From BA4 sp044376575 (GTDB taxonomy: Bacteria; Bacteroidota; Bacteroidia; CAIKAF01), in contig JBILKR010000009.1 of assembly GCA_044376575.1 (NCBI GenBank), forward strand, positions 1-64,000: 64,000 nucleotides of DNA, in the 5' to 3' direction. Of this stretch, positions 51,999 through 60,965 are shown piece after piece. How positions within the stretch are numbered: position 1 is the stretch's first letter; each line of letters starts with the position of its first letter. The position numbers and the translations under genes were made by a program. The notes under the pieces were generated by a model. The model did not search any database. It saw only the letters and a list, made by a program, of their open reading frames with translations, and had not been told where the DNA came from.

Positions 51999-53138
51999 TT
52001 ATATTGCTTTTACTTTTAAAGTGTTTAAGATTTTATTTCCTTTTAATTTCGCTTCTTTCAGCGACGAATCAAGAATGGTAACATGTCCCATCTTTCTAAA
52101 ATCTTTTGTACTTGTTTTTCCGTATAGATGAACATACACTCCGATCATTTTCATTACTTCATCCAGTCCTTCATAATACGGAGTTCCTGTATGTCCTTTT
52201 TCACCTAATAAGTTTACCATAACGGATGGCATAATAGTTTCTGTACTTCCCAAAGGTAATCCGCTAATACAGCGCAGATGTGCTTCATACTGCGACATAT
52301 AATTCGCTTCAATCGTATGATGTCCGCTGTTGTGTGGACGAGGTGCAATCTCATTCACCCAGATATCACCGTTTTTATTGTAAAACATTTCAACGGCAAG
52401 AATGCCTGTCATCTGTAATTCATCAATAATTCGTGTCGCAATATTTTTTGCTTCGTCCTGTTTATTTTGCGGCAATGATGATGGCGAGAAAAGAAACTGA
52501 ACCATGTTCGAATGTGGATTGAATTCCATCTCTACCACAGGAAATGTGGTGGTTTCTCCTTTGCTGTTTCTGCAAACAATTACTGAAATCTCTTTTTCAA
52601 TATCTGCGGCCTGTTCAATTACTGATGGCCCATTCAATGCATCTTCAAAATTATTTTTTGATTTAATTTTTCTTACCCCATAGCCATCATATCCCCCTTT
52701 TCTGATTTTTTGAAAGCAGGGAAAGCTTAATTCACAATTTTCAATTTCTTCTTTTGTTTCAATCAAAATATAAGGAGCGGTTGCTATTTGATGTCTGGAG
52801 TAAAATTCTTTTTGAAGGCCTTTGTCTTTTATTATTTCCAAAACACGGGGTTCAGGATATACTTTTACTCCGCTCTTTTCCAGATCTTTCAGTGCTTCAA
52901 CATTTACATCTTCAAATTCAATGGTAATGATATCTCTCTTTTTACCGAATTCATACACGGCATCATAATTTCTGAAATCACCATTTACAAACTCATGCGT
53001 TAGGTGTTTGCAAGGAGCATCTTCTGATGGATCCATCACTGCAATGGATATATCGAGGTTCTTTGCTTCCTGTAGTAACATTCTACCCAGTTGACCACCG
53101 CCTAACAGTCCGATATTCAGTTGTTGTAATGTTTTCAC
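51999..53138 (-). CDS. purK: N5-carboxyaminoimidazole ribonucleotide synthase
   Basis: ATP-grasp enzyme that carboxylates AIR at N5 in purine synthesis. The 379 residues begin with IGLLGGGQLGRML (about 9-21) and include RKGGYDGYGV, EISVIVCRNSKGE, and NEIAPRPHNSGHHTIEA (about 266-282), the last carrying metal and substrate ligands. The start codon is GTG at 53138; no in-frame ATG precedes the conserved glycine loop. The partner mutase PurE is not in the window. purM lies 39 kb away. It is divergent from the ECF sigma gene. Confidence 0.95.
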   Translation of the reverse strand: MKTLQQLNIGLLGGGQLGRMLLQEAKNLDISIAVMDPSEDAPCKHLTHEFVNGDFRNYDAVYEFGKKRDIITIEFEDVNVEALKDLEKSGVKVYPEPRVLEIIKDKGLQKEFYSRHQIATAPYILIETKEEIENCELSFPCFQKIRKGGYDGYGVRKIKSKNNFEDALNGPSVIEQAADIEKEISVIVCRNSKGETTTFPVVEMEFNPHSNMVQFLFSPSSLPQNKQDEAKNIATRIIDELQMTGILAVEMFYNKNGDIWVNEIAPRPHNSGHHTIEANYMSQYEAHLRCISGLPLGSTETIMPSVMVNLLGEKGHTGTPYYEGLDEVMKMIGVYVHLYGKTSTKDFRKMGHVTILDSSLKEAKLKGNKILNTLKVKAI

Positions 53139-53275
53139 GGTTTCAAAGATATAAAATCAACCTGATTTTGCGTTCTTGGTCTTTATCTGATGTTATATAT
53201 GACGAATTTCTTTTATTTTCTATATCCGTTAAACCTTTCGTTAAATTCATCGTCTTATAAGTACGATTTGTTGAT

Positions 53276-53818
53276 ATGGCTGAACTAACAGATGAAATGA
53301 TACTGGAAATGGTTACCGATGAAAAAACCATCGGAGATGGCTTCAGGCATCTGTTCAGAAAATACAGGGTGCCATTATACCAACATATTAGGCGAATGGT
53401 GTGGTCTCATGAATATACTGACGAAATTTTACAGCTTACTTTTATTAAGGCCTGGAAAGGTATTCCAAATTTCAGGAGAGAATCTAAATTGTATACCTGG
53501 TTATACACCATCGCCACAAGGGAAACATTGAATTTTTTGGAACGGGAAAAAAAGCATATTTCATTCGATATGGATATAATTTATGCTAATGTTCCGCATG
53601 CAGATAATAATGGATTTACAGGTGATGAGATTCAGAAAAAGTTACTGATGGCCATACAAACTTTGCCTGTGAAACAACGTTCTGTATTTGTAATGAGATA
53701 CTTTGATGAAATGAGTTATGAGGATATTGCATCAATAACCAGCACTTCTATCGGAGCGTTGAAGGCTTCATATCATCATTCGGTAAAAAAAGTTGAAGAT
53801 TATTTTAAATCAATTTAA
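53276..53818 (+). CDS. ECF-type RNA polymerase sigma factor
   Basis: A 180-residue sigma-70 family protein of the extracytoplasmic-function group. Region 2 covers about residues 18-95 (FRHLFRKYRVPLYQHIRR ... ILQLTFIKAWKGIPNFR), and region 4 about 117-175 (LPVKQRSVFVMRYFDEMSYEDIASI). Region 3 is absent, as in ECF factors. The two genes that follow encode a single-pass membrane protein and a periplasmic protein of the type that occurs after such sigma genes in Bacteroidota, so it is probably held inactive by the first and released on envelope stress. Confidence 0.93.
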   Translation: MAELTDEMILEMVTDEKTIGDGFRHLFRKYRVPLYQHIRRMVWSHEYTDEILQLTFIKAWKGIPNFRRESKLYTWLYTIATRETLNFLEREKKHISFDMDIIYANVPHADNNGFTGDEIQKKLLMAIQTLPVKQRSVFVMRYFDEMSYEDIASITSTSIGALKASYHHSVKKVEDYFKSI

Positions 53819-53854
53819 ACCTTTTGAATTTTCATTGGTCAAATGAGTTGATGT

Positions 53855-54274
53855 ATGGAAGATAAAGATTTACATATAGACGGATTAGATAAAAAGAAGC
53901 CGATGTTTCAGGCTCCTGCAGGTTATTTTGAGATGTTGGAGGGAGAATTGATACAAGAATTATCTACTCCGGTGAAGAAAAAATATCCGCTTCAAATGAT
54001 TTGGTATTCACTGGCTGCTGCTGCCATGCTGGTATTTGTCATTTTTATTATGTATCCCGAAAAGTCAGATCCTAAAAATGAGATAGTTCAGCTCAATGAT
54101 ACTGCTCAGTATATTCAATTTGTATTGTTGGATGAAAATAGTGAATGGGCATTAGATGAGGAAGAAGCCGTTCAGCAGCTTGTAATGTTACAGGAAGAAA
54201 ATGAAAGTGAAGCCATCGTTGACTGGATGATGGATCAGGAATTAACAGAGGATGATATATTACACGAAATATAA
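53855..54274 (+). CDS. Single-pass membrane protein, putative anti-sigma factor
   Basis: A 139-residue protein with a cytoplasmic N-terminal part (1-45), one transmembrane helix (about 48-66) and a very acidic periplasmic tail. The N-terminal AGYFEMLEGELIQEL resembles the start of Bacteroidota anti-sigma-like membrane proteins. It lies 36 bases after the ECF sigma gene on the same strand. There is no zinc anti-sigma (ZAS) motif. Anti-sigma function is inferred from topology and place only. Confidence 0.65.
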   Translation: MEDKDLHIDGLDKKKPMFQAPAGYFEMLEGELIQELSTPVKKKYPLQMIWYSLAAAAMLVFVIFIMYPEKSDPKNEIVQLNDTAQYIQFVLLDENSEWALDEEEAVQQLVMLQEENESEAIVDWMMDQELTEDDILHEI

Positions 54275-54302
54275 TGAATGTTTAACCTTTAAATAAATGA
54301 AT

Positions 54303-54767
54303 ATGAAAGTAAAATTAGTTTTAGCAGGATTAATGTTGGTAACATGTTCTGCATTTGCGCAGCAAAAATTGAATCAACAACGTGATAAAATTAAATCAGA
54401 GAAAAAAGAATTTATTAATCAGTATTGCGGATTTACGCCTGCTGAATCTGAAAAGTTATGGAAATTGAATGATGAAATGGAAAGCAAGTTGCAGTCATTA
54501 AAAAAGACCATGCGTTCAGAAATGAAAGCAATAAAAGATAAAGGGATAGACAATGCCAGCGATAGCGAAATTAAAAAAGCCATGGAATCAGTAAAAAACA
54601 GTGAGTTGAAAACTGTTGAAGTAAAATGGGAGTATAATTCAAAATATATAGATGCCATAGGCGTTAAAAAAACGGCTAAGTTTTATGATGCGGAAAGGGA
54701 ATTCAGAAAAAAATTATTGAACAGGTTAAAAGATATGAAAGGCGGTGCACCAGAAGATATCGACTAA
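54303..54767 (+). CDS. Periplasmic Spy/CpxP-like helical protein
   Basis: A 154-residue exported protein with a signal peptide (1-19, ending AFAQ) and a mostly charged helical mature part with an LNDEME-type heptad pattern. It matches proteins labelled sensors of ECF-type sigma factors in Bacteroidota and resembles Spy/CpxP periplasmic chaperones in size and composition. Two ATGs lie six bases apart (54297 and 54303); the second gives a cleaner signal peptide. It is the third gene of the sigma, anti-sigma-like and periplasmic series, and its end is close to a terminator. Confidence 0.72.
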   Translation: MKVKLVLAGLMLVTCSAFAQQKLNQQRDKIKSEKKEFINQYCGFTPAESEKLWKLNDEMESKLQSLKKTMRSEMKAIKDKGIDNASDSEIKKAMESVKNSELKTVEVKWEYNSKYIDAIGVKKTAKFYDAEREFRKKLLNRLKDMKGGAPEDID

Positions 54768-54786
54768 GTAATAGAATTGTATAGAG

Positions 54787-54817
54787 AAGGTCACTGAATT
54801 TCAGTGGCCTTTTTTTG
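54787..54817. terminator. Terminator between the ECF triad and the O-antigen ligase gene
   Basis: AAGGTCACTGAA and TTCAGTGGCCTT form a 12-bp stem with one T-G wobble, followed by seven T. The right-hand gene's stop codon (54791-54793) lies inside the stem, so the hairpin also covers the end of the convergent O-antigen ligase gene. Confidence 0.85.
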
Positions 54818-55978
54818 TTGGTATGAAATCAGGAGCCAGGTGTTCATCAAACTGAAAAAGATTAATCCATGTTGTCTTGAAAATATATTTTCAGTCATCA
54901 GGCAAATCATCGTCATTATCAACAGTGAAACATGCCACATATTCTTTTTTTGTATCGCTTTAGCGAAGGAATATCCAAGATAAATTAACAAAATGAGTAT
55001 TCCTGTTATTCCGAATTTTAAAATAAAATCGATGTATTGATTATGTGAATTATAAATCTGTTTTGAAAATACAGGGTTGTTTCCGTAGCAATGAATAAGA
55101 AGCTTTTCACTTCTTTCAGGTCCCGATCCTATCCAGAAATTATTTTTTAATTGTTCTAAACTGCATTCTAAAATTCTACTTCTAACATGGATGGTATTGT
55201 TTATTTCTGTATCAGCTCGATATGAAAAAAATTCCTGATTTCTTGGATTCATTAGAACAAATAACATACCGGTTATAGCAATTCCGAGTATCCATTTCCA
55301 TCGATGTTTTGACACACTGAATACCATTACAATAATTATTCCAACGAATAGTGCTACCCAAACCGTTCGTGCCGATAAAAAATAAAAATATACCAACAGC
55401 ATAAAACACATCAGCAGAGTTATTTTTTTTCGCGTATTGCTTAGTTCATTCCAGTTTAAAAAATAGAACATCAAGACAAAAGCAATCATCAAAGAAATAT
55501 AAGTAGGATGAATTTTTATCAGCTGGTTGATTTCGTTACGATATATAAAAAAGAAATCATGCGATATGTCATAATTTCCCTGAAACCCAAAAACGTAAAA
55601 ATAGATTGTGGAAAAAACTCCAGTAGTAATTATACTTCCCGAAAATATTCTAATGAACAATAATTTGTTTTGTATCCATACTGAATGATTTGTAAACAGC
55701 ATACCCAATGGAAAAATCAAAAATCCTGATGCGGTGAGCATTGCCTGAATGTTATTTTTATTTTCTGATATTACTGCATGTACTACATATAAAAAAAAAG
55801 GAGAAACAAGTATGATAAATTCTGCAACTGATGAAGGATTAAATTGAATTTTTCTGCAATTAATTAATGATATCAGTGCCCATAATGAAATAAGGTAGGA
55901 TAGATAAGGTGAAGGAATCAATGGGAATAGTCCAAGGGATAAAGAAAGTATATATTGTATCTTATTTACAACTGACAT
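54791..55978 (-). CDS. O-antigen ligase (Wzy/WaaL) family membrane protein
   Basis: A 395-residue membrane protein with about ten hydrophobic segments. The long periplasmic loop carries ILECSLEQLKNNFWIGSGPERSE and then NSHNQYIDFILKFGITG (about 310-326); the H-N-x-Y/L pattern in that loop is typical of O-antigen ligases and Wzy polymerases. It would join or polymerise lipid-linked surface polysaccharide in the periplasm. It starts 13 bases inside the preceding glycosyltransferase gene. Wzy and ligase cannot be separated by sequence alone. Confidence 0.85.
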   Translation of the reverse strand: MSVVNKIQYILSLSLGLFPLIPSPYLSYLISLWALISLINCRKIQFNPSSVAEFIILVSPFFLYVVHAVISENKNNIQAMLTASGFLIFPLGMLFTNHSVWIQNKLLFIRIFSGSIITTGVFSTIYFYVFGFQGNYDISHDFFFIYRNEINQLIKIHPTYISLMIAFVLMFYFLNWNELSNTRKKITLLMCFMLLVYFYFLSARTVWVALFVGIIIVMVFSVSKHRWKWILGIAITGMLFVLMNPRNQEFFSYRADTEINNTIHVRSRILECSLEQLKNNFWIGSGPERSEKLLIHCYGNNPVFSKQIYNSHNQYIDFILKFGITGILILLIYLGYSFAKAIQKKNMWHVSLLIMTMICLMTENIFSRQHGLIFFSLMNTWLLISYQQKKATEIQ

Positions 55979-57090
55979 TGAATACCTCCCTTTTCAAGAA
56001 TAAATGATGCAAACTCCTGATGAAAACGATGCTTGTTAAAAGGCTCTGCATGTGTTCTGATGATTTCAGGTTGAAACAAATGAATATCATTTTCAAAACG
56101 GTAAACCGCATCAACTATACTTTTTACTGATTGATGCTGAAACAATATTCCGCTGACCTTATCTTTTACCGTTTCCAATACACCGCCTTTACCATAAGCA
56201 ATTACAGGTGTTCCGCATGCCATCGCTTCAACCGGAGTAATTCCAAAATCTTCTTCCGCTGCAAATACAAATGCTTTGGCTCGTTGTAAATGAAAACGTA
56301 ACACTTCATTGGTATCATATCGCAACATTTCAATATTTGGCGACTGTATTTTTTTTATATCGTTCCAACATGGTCCGTCACCAATAATCAGTAGTTTTTT
56401 ATCAGGCATTTCAGCAAAGGCTTCTGCTATAAGTTCAATTTTTTTATAAGGAACTAGCCTTGACGCTGTAACATAATAATTTTCTTTTTTTGGATTTAAC
56501 TGAAAAAAATCAGTATTCACTGGAGGATAAATAACCCTCGCTTCTTTATGATAATTATTTTGAATTCGCTGTTGAATGTATATGGAATTTGAAATAAAAA
56601 AATCTACATCTGATGATGTTGCAAAATCCCAATTTCTGATGGAACGCATCAAAGGTCTGGAAAACCATTTTTTCCATCCTTTATCTAATCCATGATCACT
56701 GATGTATTGTCTTTTTAAATCCCAGATATATCTCATGGGAGTGTGACAATACGAAATATGAATTTGTCCTTTTCTTTTTCTTACTCCTTTGGCAACAGAA
56801 TGTGAAGATGAAATAATCACATCGTAATCTTCCAGTTTAAATGACTGAATTGCCCGAGGAAAAAATGGGAAGAAATATTTGTAATTCTTTTTTATTCCGG
56901 GTATATATTGTAGAAATGAGGTGGTTGTATTTTTTCCCATGATGAATTCTTCTCGATCTTCTTCGCTGAAGAAATCCATTAGTGTATATACATCTACTTC
57001 ATGCACGCGAAGTACGTAGAGCATTTCCCGAAGAACTTTTTCTGAACCTCCGGGAGTAATTAGCCAGTCGTGTATGAGCGCTATTCGCAT
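55966..57090 (-). CDS. Glycosyltransferase family 4 protein
   Basis: A 374-residue GT-B enzyme. The N-terminal domain begins ALIHDWLITPGGSEKVLREM (about 3-22), and the C-terminal Rossmann domain includes YYVTASRLVPYKKIELIAEAF and the acidic donor-binding EEDFGITPVEAMACGTPVIAYGKGG (E-x7-E at about 285-293). It transfers a sugar from a nucleotide donor, probably onto a lipid-linked polysaccharide. The downstream ligase gene overlaps by 13 bases. A 46-base gap separates it from the next glycosyltransferase gene upstream on the same strand. Confidence 0.92.
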   Translation of the reverse strand: MRIALIHDWLITPGGSEKVLREMLYVLRVHEVDVYTLMDFFSEEDREEFIMGKNTTTSFLQYIPGIKKNYKYFFPFFPRAIQSFKLEDYDVIISSSHSVAKGVRKRKGQIHISYCHTPMRYIWDLKRQYISDHGLDKGWKKWFSRPLMRSIRNWDFATSSDVDFFISNSIYIQQRIQNNYHKEARVIYPPVNTDFFQLNPKKENYYVTASRLVPYKKIELIAEAFAEMPDKKLLIIGDGPCWNDIKKIQSPNIEMLRYDTNEVLRFHLQRAKAFVFAAEEDFGITPVEAMACGTPVIAYGKGGVLETVKDKVSGILFQHQSVKSIVDAVYRFENDIHLFQPEIIRTHAEPFNKHRFHQEFASFILEKGGIQCQL

Positions 57091-57136
57091 AAAACCGTAT
57101 CAAAGGTAATAAAGATATTAGTAGCAATTATAAATT

Positions 57137-58147
57137 CTAATTATACTGTGCTACTAAACTTATCAATTTTTTCCCCTGCTCTTGTATGGTAAATTTTTCT
57201 ATGGGTAAAACAGATGATCCTGAATTGATCAGCTGATTGATTCTTTTAGCTATATCACCGGGTGAATCATCCAGTGAAAAAAAATCAGCATGAGCTTCAT
57301 ATAATTCACGATGTACCGGAATATCTGAAATGAACACAGGTAAGCCATTTTGTATGGCTTCGAGCACAGGCAGGTTGCATCCTTCGTATTTCGATGCGGT
57401 CATTAATAGCAAAGCCTGAGCATAGTATTGATTTAATTTTTCATCAGAAATATTTTCAATCAACTCAATCCGAGGATGAGTGTTGAGTAGTTGCAATAAT
57501 TCATCATCATGTCTGAAAATGGAATGACTCGATCCAACAATTACCCACCGATACTTTTCATCACACTGAAGAAATATTTCATACATTTTTCTGTAATTTT
57601 TTCTGGGTTGAATACTACCTACACTCAGGATGAAATTTTCTTTCGGAAGTCTTGATGTGTTAATTTCTGCTGTATTATAAATCACTTCAATCTGATGATC
57701 TTTTATGCCATAGAACTGTTGGATTTCATTTGCAATGGTTTCGCTTACCGTGATGATTTTTTTATTTTTTCTGATTAGCACAGGAATGAGTGCTTGGTAA
57801 TATATCGTGAACCACGTTGAATATCCTTCAGGATGTTTGATAAATCCAAGATCATGTATTGTTACCAACTGATTGGAATAATTTGCCGGTGCCGTATTCC
57901 CAAAATTAATCAGCAATGGTGAACCAATTTTTTTCAAATGTATCGGTAGAGAAATCTGCTCCCAGGCATGTCCCTTTAATCTCCCTGTTTGAATGAGCGG
58001 GAGAGTTGTATGAATGTGATCTGTATGTTGAACAATCCACTGAACATCTTCCCAATTTTCATAAAGATAGCTGCTGAAACGAATGGCATACGTTTGAACA
58101 CCCGTGAGGGGTTGAGTTAAAAACCTACCATTTACTGTTGTTACCAT
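57137..58147 (-). CDS. Glycosyltransferase family 4 protein
   Basis: A 336-residue GT-B enzyme. The N-terminus is VNGRFLTQPLTGVQTYA (5-21), the family's glycine-rich loop, and the C-terminal domain has FILSVGSIQPRKNYRKM and ASKYEGCNLPVLEAIQNGLPVFISD with the E-x7-E donor motif. It probably adds a sugar to the same surface glycan as the next gene. It begins seven bases inside the reductase-like gene on the same strand, so the five minus-strand genes from 54791 to 59889 may be one transcription unit. Confidence 0.9.
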   Translation of the reverse strand: MVTTVNGRFLTQPLTGVQTYAIRFSSYLYENWEDVQWIVQHTDHIHTTLPLIQTGRLKGHAWEQISLPIHLKKIGSPLLINFGNTAPANYSNQLVTIHDLGFIKHPEGYSTWFTIYYQALIPVLIRKNKKIITVSETIANEIQQFYGIKDHQIEVIYNTAEINTSRLPKENFILSVGSIQPRKNYRKMYEIFLQCDEKYRWVIVGSSHSIFRHDDELLQLLNTHPRIELIENISDEKLNQYYAQALLLMTASKYEGCNLPVLEAIQNGLPVFISDIPVHRELYEAHADFFSLDDSPGDIAKRINQLINSGSSVLPIEKFTIQEQGKKLISLVAQYN

Positions 58148-58908
58148 AGACCTGGAAAAATAGCTTTACGCTTGGCCGGATAATCATTAAAATGATTCTT
58201 ATACCATCGATGATGTGCAATGGCTCTGGGGACAAGATTGGCAAAGGTCCAGATAAAAAATACAGCTCCCGATAAACTCCAGGTGAGTATAGCAAAACCG
58301 AACCACTCTAAAATCTCACCAAATAAATTGGGGCAGCTGATGTATTCAAATAACCATCCATTGGGTATTTTATATCCGCTTTCTCCGGGTTTACGTAATT
58401 GAATGAGCATCCCGTCTGCCTTCCAGTTGATCACCATACCTGTAGTGAAAATTATGCAGCCGATAATAAATCTCGGATCGGTCCACCAGCTTATAGTATA
58501 GTCAGAGAAATAAGTAAAATGTAAGCCCAGTAATGATCCGTTCATCAGGTTGAAAAAGATGGCCATGAGCGCAATTACTGCCGGCATCATTTTGCCTTTT
58601 GTGCGAATACGGAATGGGAAAATAATACTTCGGTTGAGGTAATGAAAAGTAAATAACCCAACCATGAACCATTTAATTGCACCAAGCTGAAATTCAATAT
58701 TTGTAAAATATGCATACAAAACGACCAGTACGGTAAACTCCATGATGAACCATCCAATTTTATTGTTGATCATCGGTCCCCAGTTTTCTGATGTGTGCCT
58801 GCCATAAGGAGCCGTTTGTCTGAACAGATAAAAAAATGTAATGATTCCTATTCCAGCCCATCCGTATGCTATCCAAACGTAATATTGATATGGTATTAGT
58901 TCATTCAT
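58141..58908 (-). CDS. Steroid 5-alpha-reductase-like (SRD5A family) membrane protein
   Basis: A 255-residue membrane protein with about six hydrophobic segments. The family signature lies at the C-terminus: NGWLFEYISCPNLFGEILEWFGFA (about 183-206), followed by WTFANLVPRAIAHHRWY. This is the 3-oxo-5-alpha-steroid 4-dehydrogenase fold, whose members saturate delta-4 double bonds of steroids or polyprenols using NADPH. A bacterial substrate is not known from sequence. It is adjacent, with three bases between, to a 3beta-HSD-like dehydrogenase, so the two may act on one lipid. The start is a plain ATG. Confidence 0.82.
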   Translation of the reverse strand: MNELIPYQYYVWIAYGWAGIGIITFFYLFRQTAPYGRHTSENWGPMINNKIGWFIMEFTVLVVLYAYFTNIEFQLGAIKWFMVGLFTFHYLNRSIIFPFRIRTKGKMMPAVIALMAIFFNLMNGSLLGLHFTYFSDYTISWWTDPRFIIGCIIFTTGMVINWKADGMLIQLRKPGESGYKIPNGWLFEYISCPNLFGEILEWFGFAILTWSLSGAVFFIWTFANLVPRAIAHHRWYKNHFNDYPAKRKAIFPGLW

Positions 58909-58911
58909 GAT

Positions 58912-59889
58912 TTAAAGGTATCCATTTTTATCAAACCAGCTCATGTTATCATTGATGGTTTCCTGAAGCGGACGAGGAGAAAATTGAAGTTCTCTTTTAG
59001 CTTTTTCTGATGAAATATTTTTATTACCATGTTTCAAAATGCCCAATGATTCTCCAGTGAATAGTGGGGGTTTACCCTGTATCCACCCTATCAGTCTCAT
59101 CAATGGAACGAGCGCATAACCAATCCAGAATGGTAACACAATGGCTTTTCTTTTTTTACCTGTTGCTATATTCACCATTCTGATCATATCCATCATACTG
59201 ATCCATTCTCCTGATAATAAATAGCACTCTCCTGATTTGCCTGATGTAATGGATTGAATAATGGCTTTGGCTACATCCCTGTTGTCAACGAAATCAAATC
59301 CTCCATTAAATACTGCGGGGACACCGCCTTTATAGATTCTTATAAATGCATCTCCCTGTAAAGAGGGTTTATGATCAGGGGGGCCAATCAGTGATGTAGG
59401 ATTCATCACAACAACCTCTATTCCTTTAGAAATATATGATAATACAAGCAATTGGCTGTCTCGCTTTGACTGATCGTAGGCAATCGCTTTATCATCAACA
59501 AGCGGTGATTCTTCATTGATCAAACGATCTAATGGTTCTTGTTCAAACACATGGATGGAGGAGATATGAATCACCCTTTTAATATTATTTTTCAATGCGG
59601 CCTCCATCAAATTCCTTGTGCCTTCAACATTGGTGGCATGTACATTTCCTGTTGGATCTCTGTCAACAGATATCACAGCTGCTGCATGAATAATCACATC
59701 ACATTCATTCATCCATTCATTTAAACTATTCTGATCTAACAGAGAGCCTTTAAAAATTTTGCAGGGTATATGTTTTAATGCCCTGTCATCATGAAATATC
59801 AGGGCATGCACAGTCATTCCTCGTTTTACTAACTGCCTTACAATTTCTGAACCTAAATGTCCACCGGCACCACTTACTGCAATTTTCAT
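58912..59889 (-). CDS. NAD(P)-dependent epimerase/dehydratase, 3beta-hydroxysteroid dehydrogenase-like
   Basis: A 325-residue extended SDR protein. The cofactor loop is VSGAGGHLGSEIVRQL (about 5-20), the catalytic pair is Y-D-Q-S-K (YxxxK, about 147-151), with SSIHVFE and the C-terminal region typical of 3beta-hydroxysteroid dehydrogenase-like or dihydroflavonol reductase-like SDRs. The frame extends five codons upstream to a TTG, but ATG at 59889 starts the fold cleanly. Downstream genes on the same strand are the steroid-reductase-like gene and glycosyltransferases. The substrate is unknown. Confidence 0.85.
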   Translation of the reverse strand: MKIAVSGAGGHLGSEIVRQLVKRGMTVHALIFHDDRALKHIPCKIFKGSLLDQNSLNEWMNECDVIIHAAAVISVDRDPTGNVHATNVEGTRNLMEAALKNNIKRVIHISSIHVFEQEPLDRLINEESPLVDDKAIAYDQSKRDSQLLVLSYISKGIEVVVMNPTSLIGPPDHKPSLQGDAFIRIYKGGVPAVFNGGFDFVDNRDVAKAIIQSITSGKSGECYLLSGEWISMMDMIRMVNIATGKKRKAIVLPFWIGYALVPLMRLIGWIQGKPPLFTGESLGILKHGNKNISSEKAKRELQFSPRPLQETINDNMSWFDKNGYL

Positions 59890-59929
59890 GCTTCTTAATT
59901 TCAATTGATCTCAAATGTAGTAAAAGTGT

Positions 59930-59937
59930 TAACTTTG
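59930..59937 (+). promoter_or_regulatory. Candidate -7 box for the ferredoxin reductase gene
   Basis: TAACTTTG is an exact TAnnTTTG match 23 bases before the ATG at 59961, with ATTG (59904-59907) about 22 bases further upstream as a partial -33 element. Confidence 0.5.
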
Positions 59938-59960
59938 CCCTTTATTTTTATTTTTACAGA

Positions 59961-60965
59961 ATGATTCAAACTGATATATGTATTGTAGGGGCTGGTCCGG
60001 TAGGCCTTTTCGCTGTATTTGAAGCCGGATTATTGAAAATGCGTTGCCATTTGGTTGATGCCTTGCCACAGGTAGGTGGTCAGCTTTCTGAAATATATCC
60101 TAAAAAACCGATTTATGATATTCCCGGATTTCCGGAAATTTTAGCCGGTGATCTGGTTACCAATCTGATGAAACAAATTGAGTGTTTTAAACCAACATTC
60201 ACGCTGGGAGAGAGGGTTGACAGTTTTCAAAAGAATGATGACGGATCAATGATTGTTACTACCAGCGGTGGAACAACCATCCATTGCAGGGCTTTGGTAA
60301 TTGCCGCAGGTCTTGGATGTTTTGAACCCAGAAAACCGGAAGTTAAAGACTTGGAAAAATTTGAAGGGAAAGGAATTCAGTATATGGTTCTCGACCCTGA
60401 GAAATTCAGGGATAAAAAAGTTGTACTTGCAGGTGGTGGTGACTCTGCCTTAGACTGGGCAAACTTTCTGGCACCCATCACATCAGAACTAACATTGGTG
60501 CATCGCAGCGAAACGTTTAGAGGTGCTCCTGATTCTGCAGAAAAAGTTTTTGATCTCGCACAATCCGGCAAACTTAACCTGTTATTAAACTCAAATGTAA
60601 CGGCGGTTGAAGGTAATGATATGCTCGAAAATGTTTTATTAACAAACAATGCAGGAGAGATAAGCAAAGTAAGTGCAGATTATTTTATTCCTTTATTCGG
60701 TTTAACTCCTAAATTGGGCCCACTCGCTGAATGGGGCTTAAACATTGATAAAATAGCTATAGTTGTTAACGTTGAAGATTATTCAACTAACATTCCGGGT
60801 GTGTATGCTATTGGTGATATCAATACTTATCCTGGAAAACTCAAACTGATACTCTGCGGCTTTCATGAAGCGGCGCTAATGGCTCAAAGTGCATTTAGGT
60901 TTGTTTATCCTGATCAGAAATTAAGTTTTAAATATACTACCGTTAACGGTGTAAATGGATTTTAA
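59961..60965 (+). CDS. Ferredoxin/flavodoxin-NADP reductase, thioredoxin-reductase-like
   Basis: A 334-residue FAD/NAD(P)-binding protein of the TrxR-like ferredoxin-NADP reductase type. The FAD loop is IVGAGPVGLFAVFEAG (8-23), the NADPH loop VLAGGGDSALDWA (about 155-167), and the second FAD motif GVYAIGDINTYPGKLKLILCGFHEAAL. The CxxC of thioredoxin reductases is missing, as in this FNR group. It would reduce the ferredoxin encoded by the overlapping next gene. The long open frame starts at 59778 but overlaps the divergent SDR gene; the ATG at 59961 opens the Rossmann fold and follows a -7 box. Confidence 0.92.
   Translation: MIQTDICIVGAGPVGLFAVFEAGLLKMRCHLVDALPQVGGQLSEIYPKKPIYDIPGFPEILAGDLVTNLMKQIECFKPTFTLGERVDSFQKNDDGSMIVTTSGGTTIHCRALVIAAGLGCFEPRKPEVKDLEKFEGKGIQYMVLDPEKFRDKKVVLAGGGDSALDWANFLAPITSELTLVHRSETFRGAPDSAEKVFDLAQSGKLNLLLNSNVTAVEGNDMLENVLLTNNAGEISKVSADYFIPLFGLTPKLGPLAEWGLNIDKIAIVVNVEDYSTNIPGVYAIGDINTYPGKLKLILCGFHEAALMAQSAFRFVYPDQKLSFKYTTVNGVNGF

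Noticed and set aside
59778..59960. Longer N-terminus for the ferredoxin reductase
   Set aside because: It overlaps the divergent SDR gene and the promoter box, and the Rossmann fold begins at the ATG at 59961.
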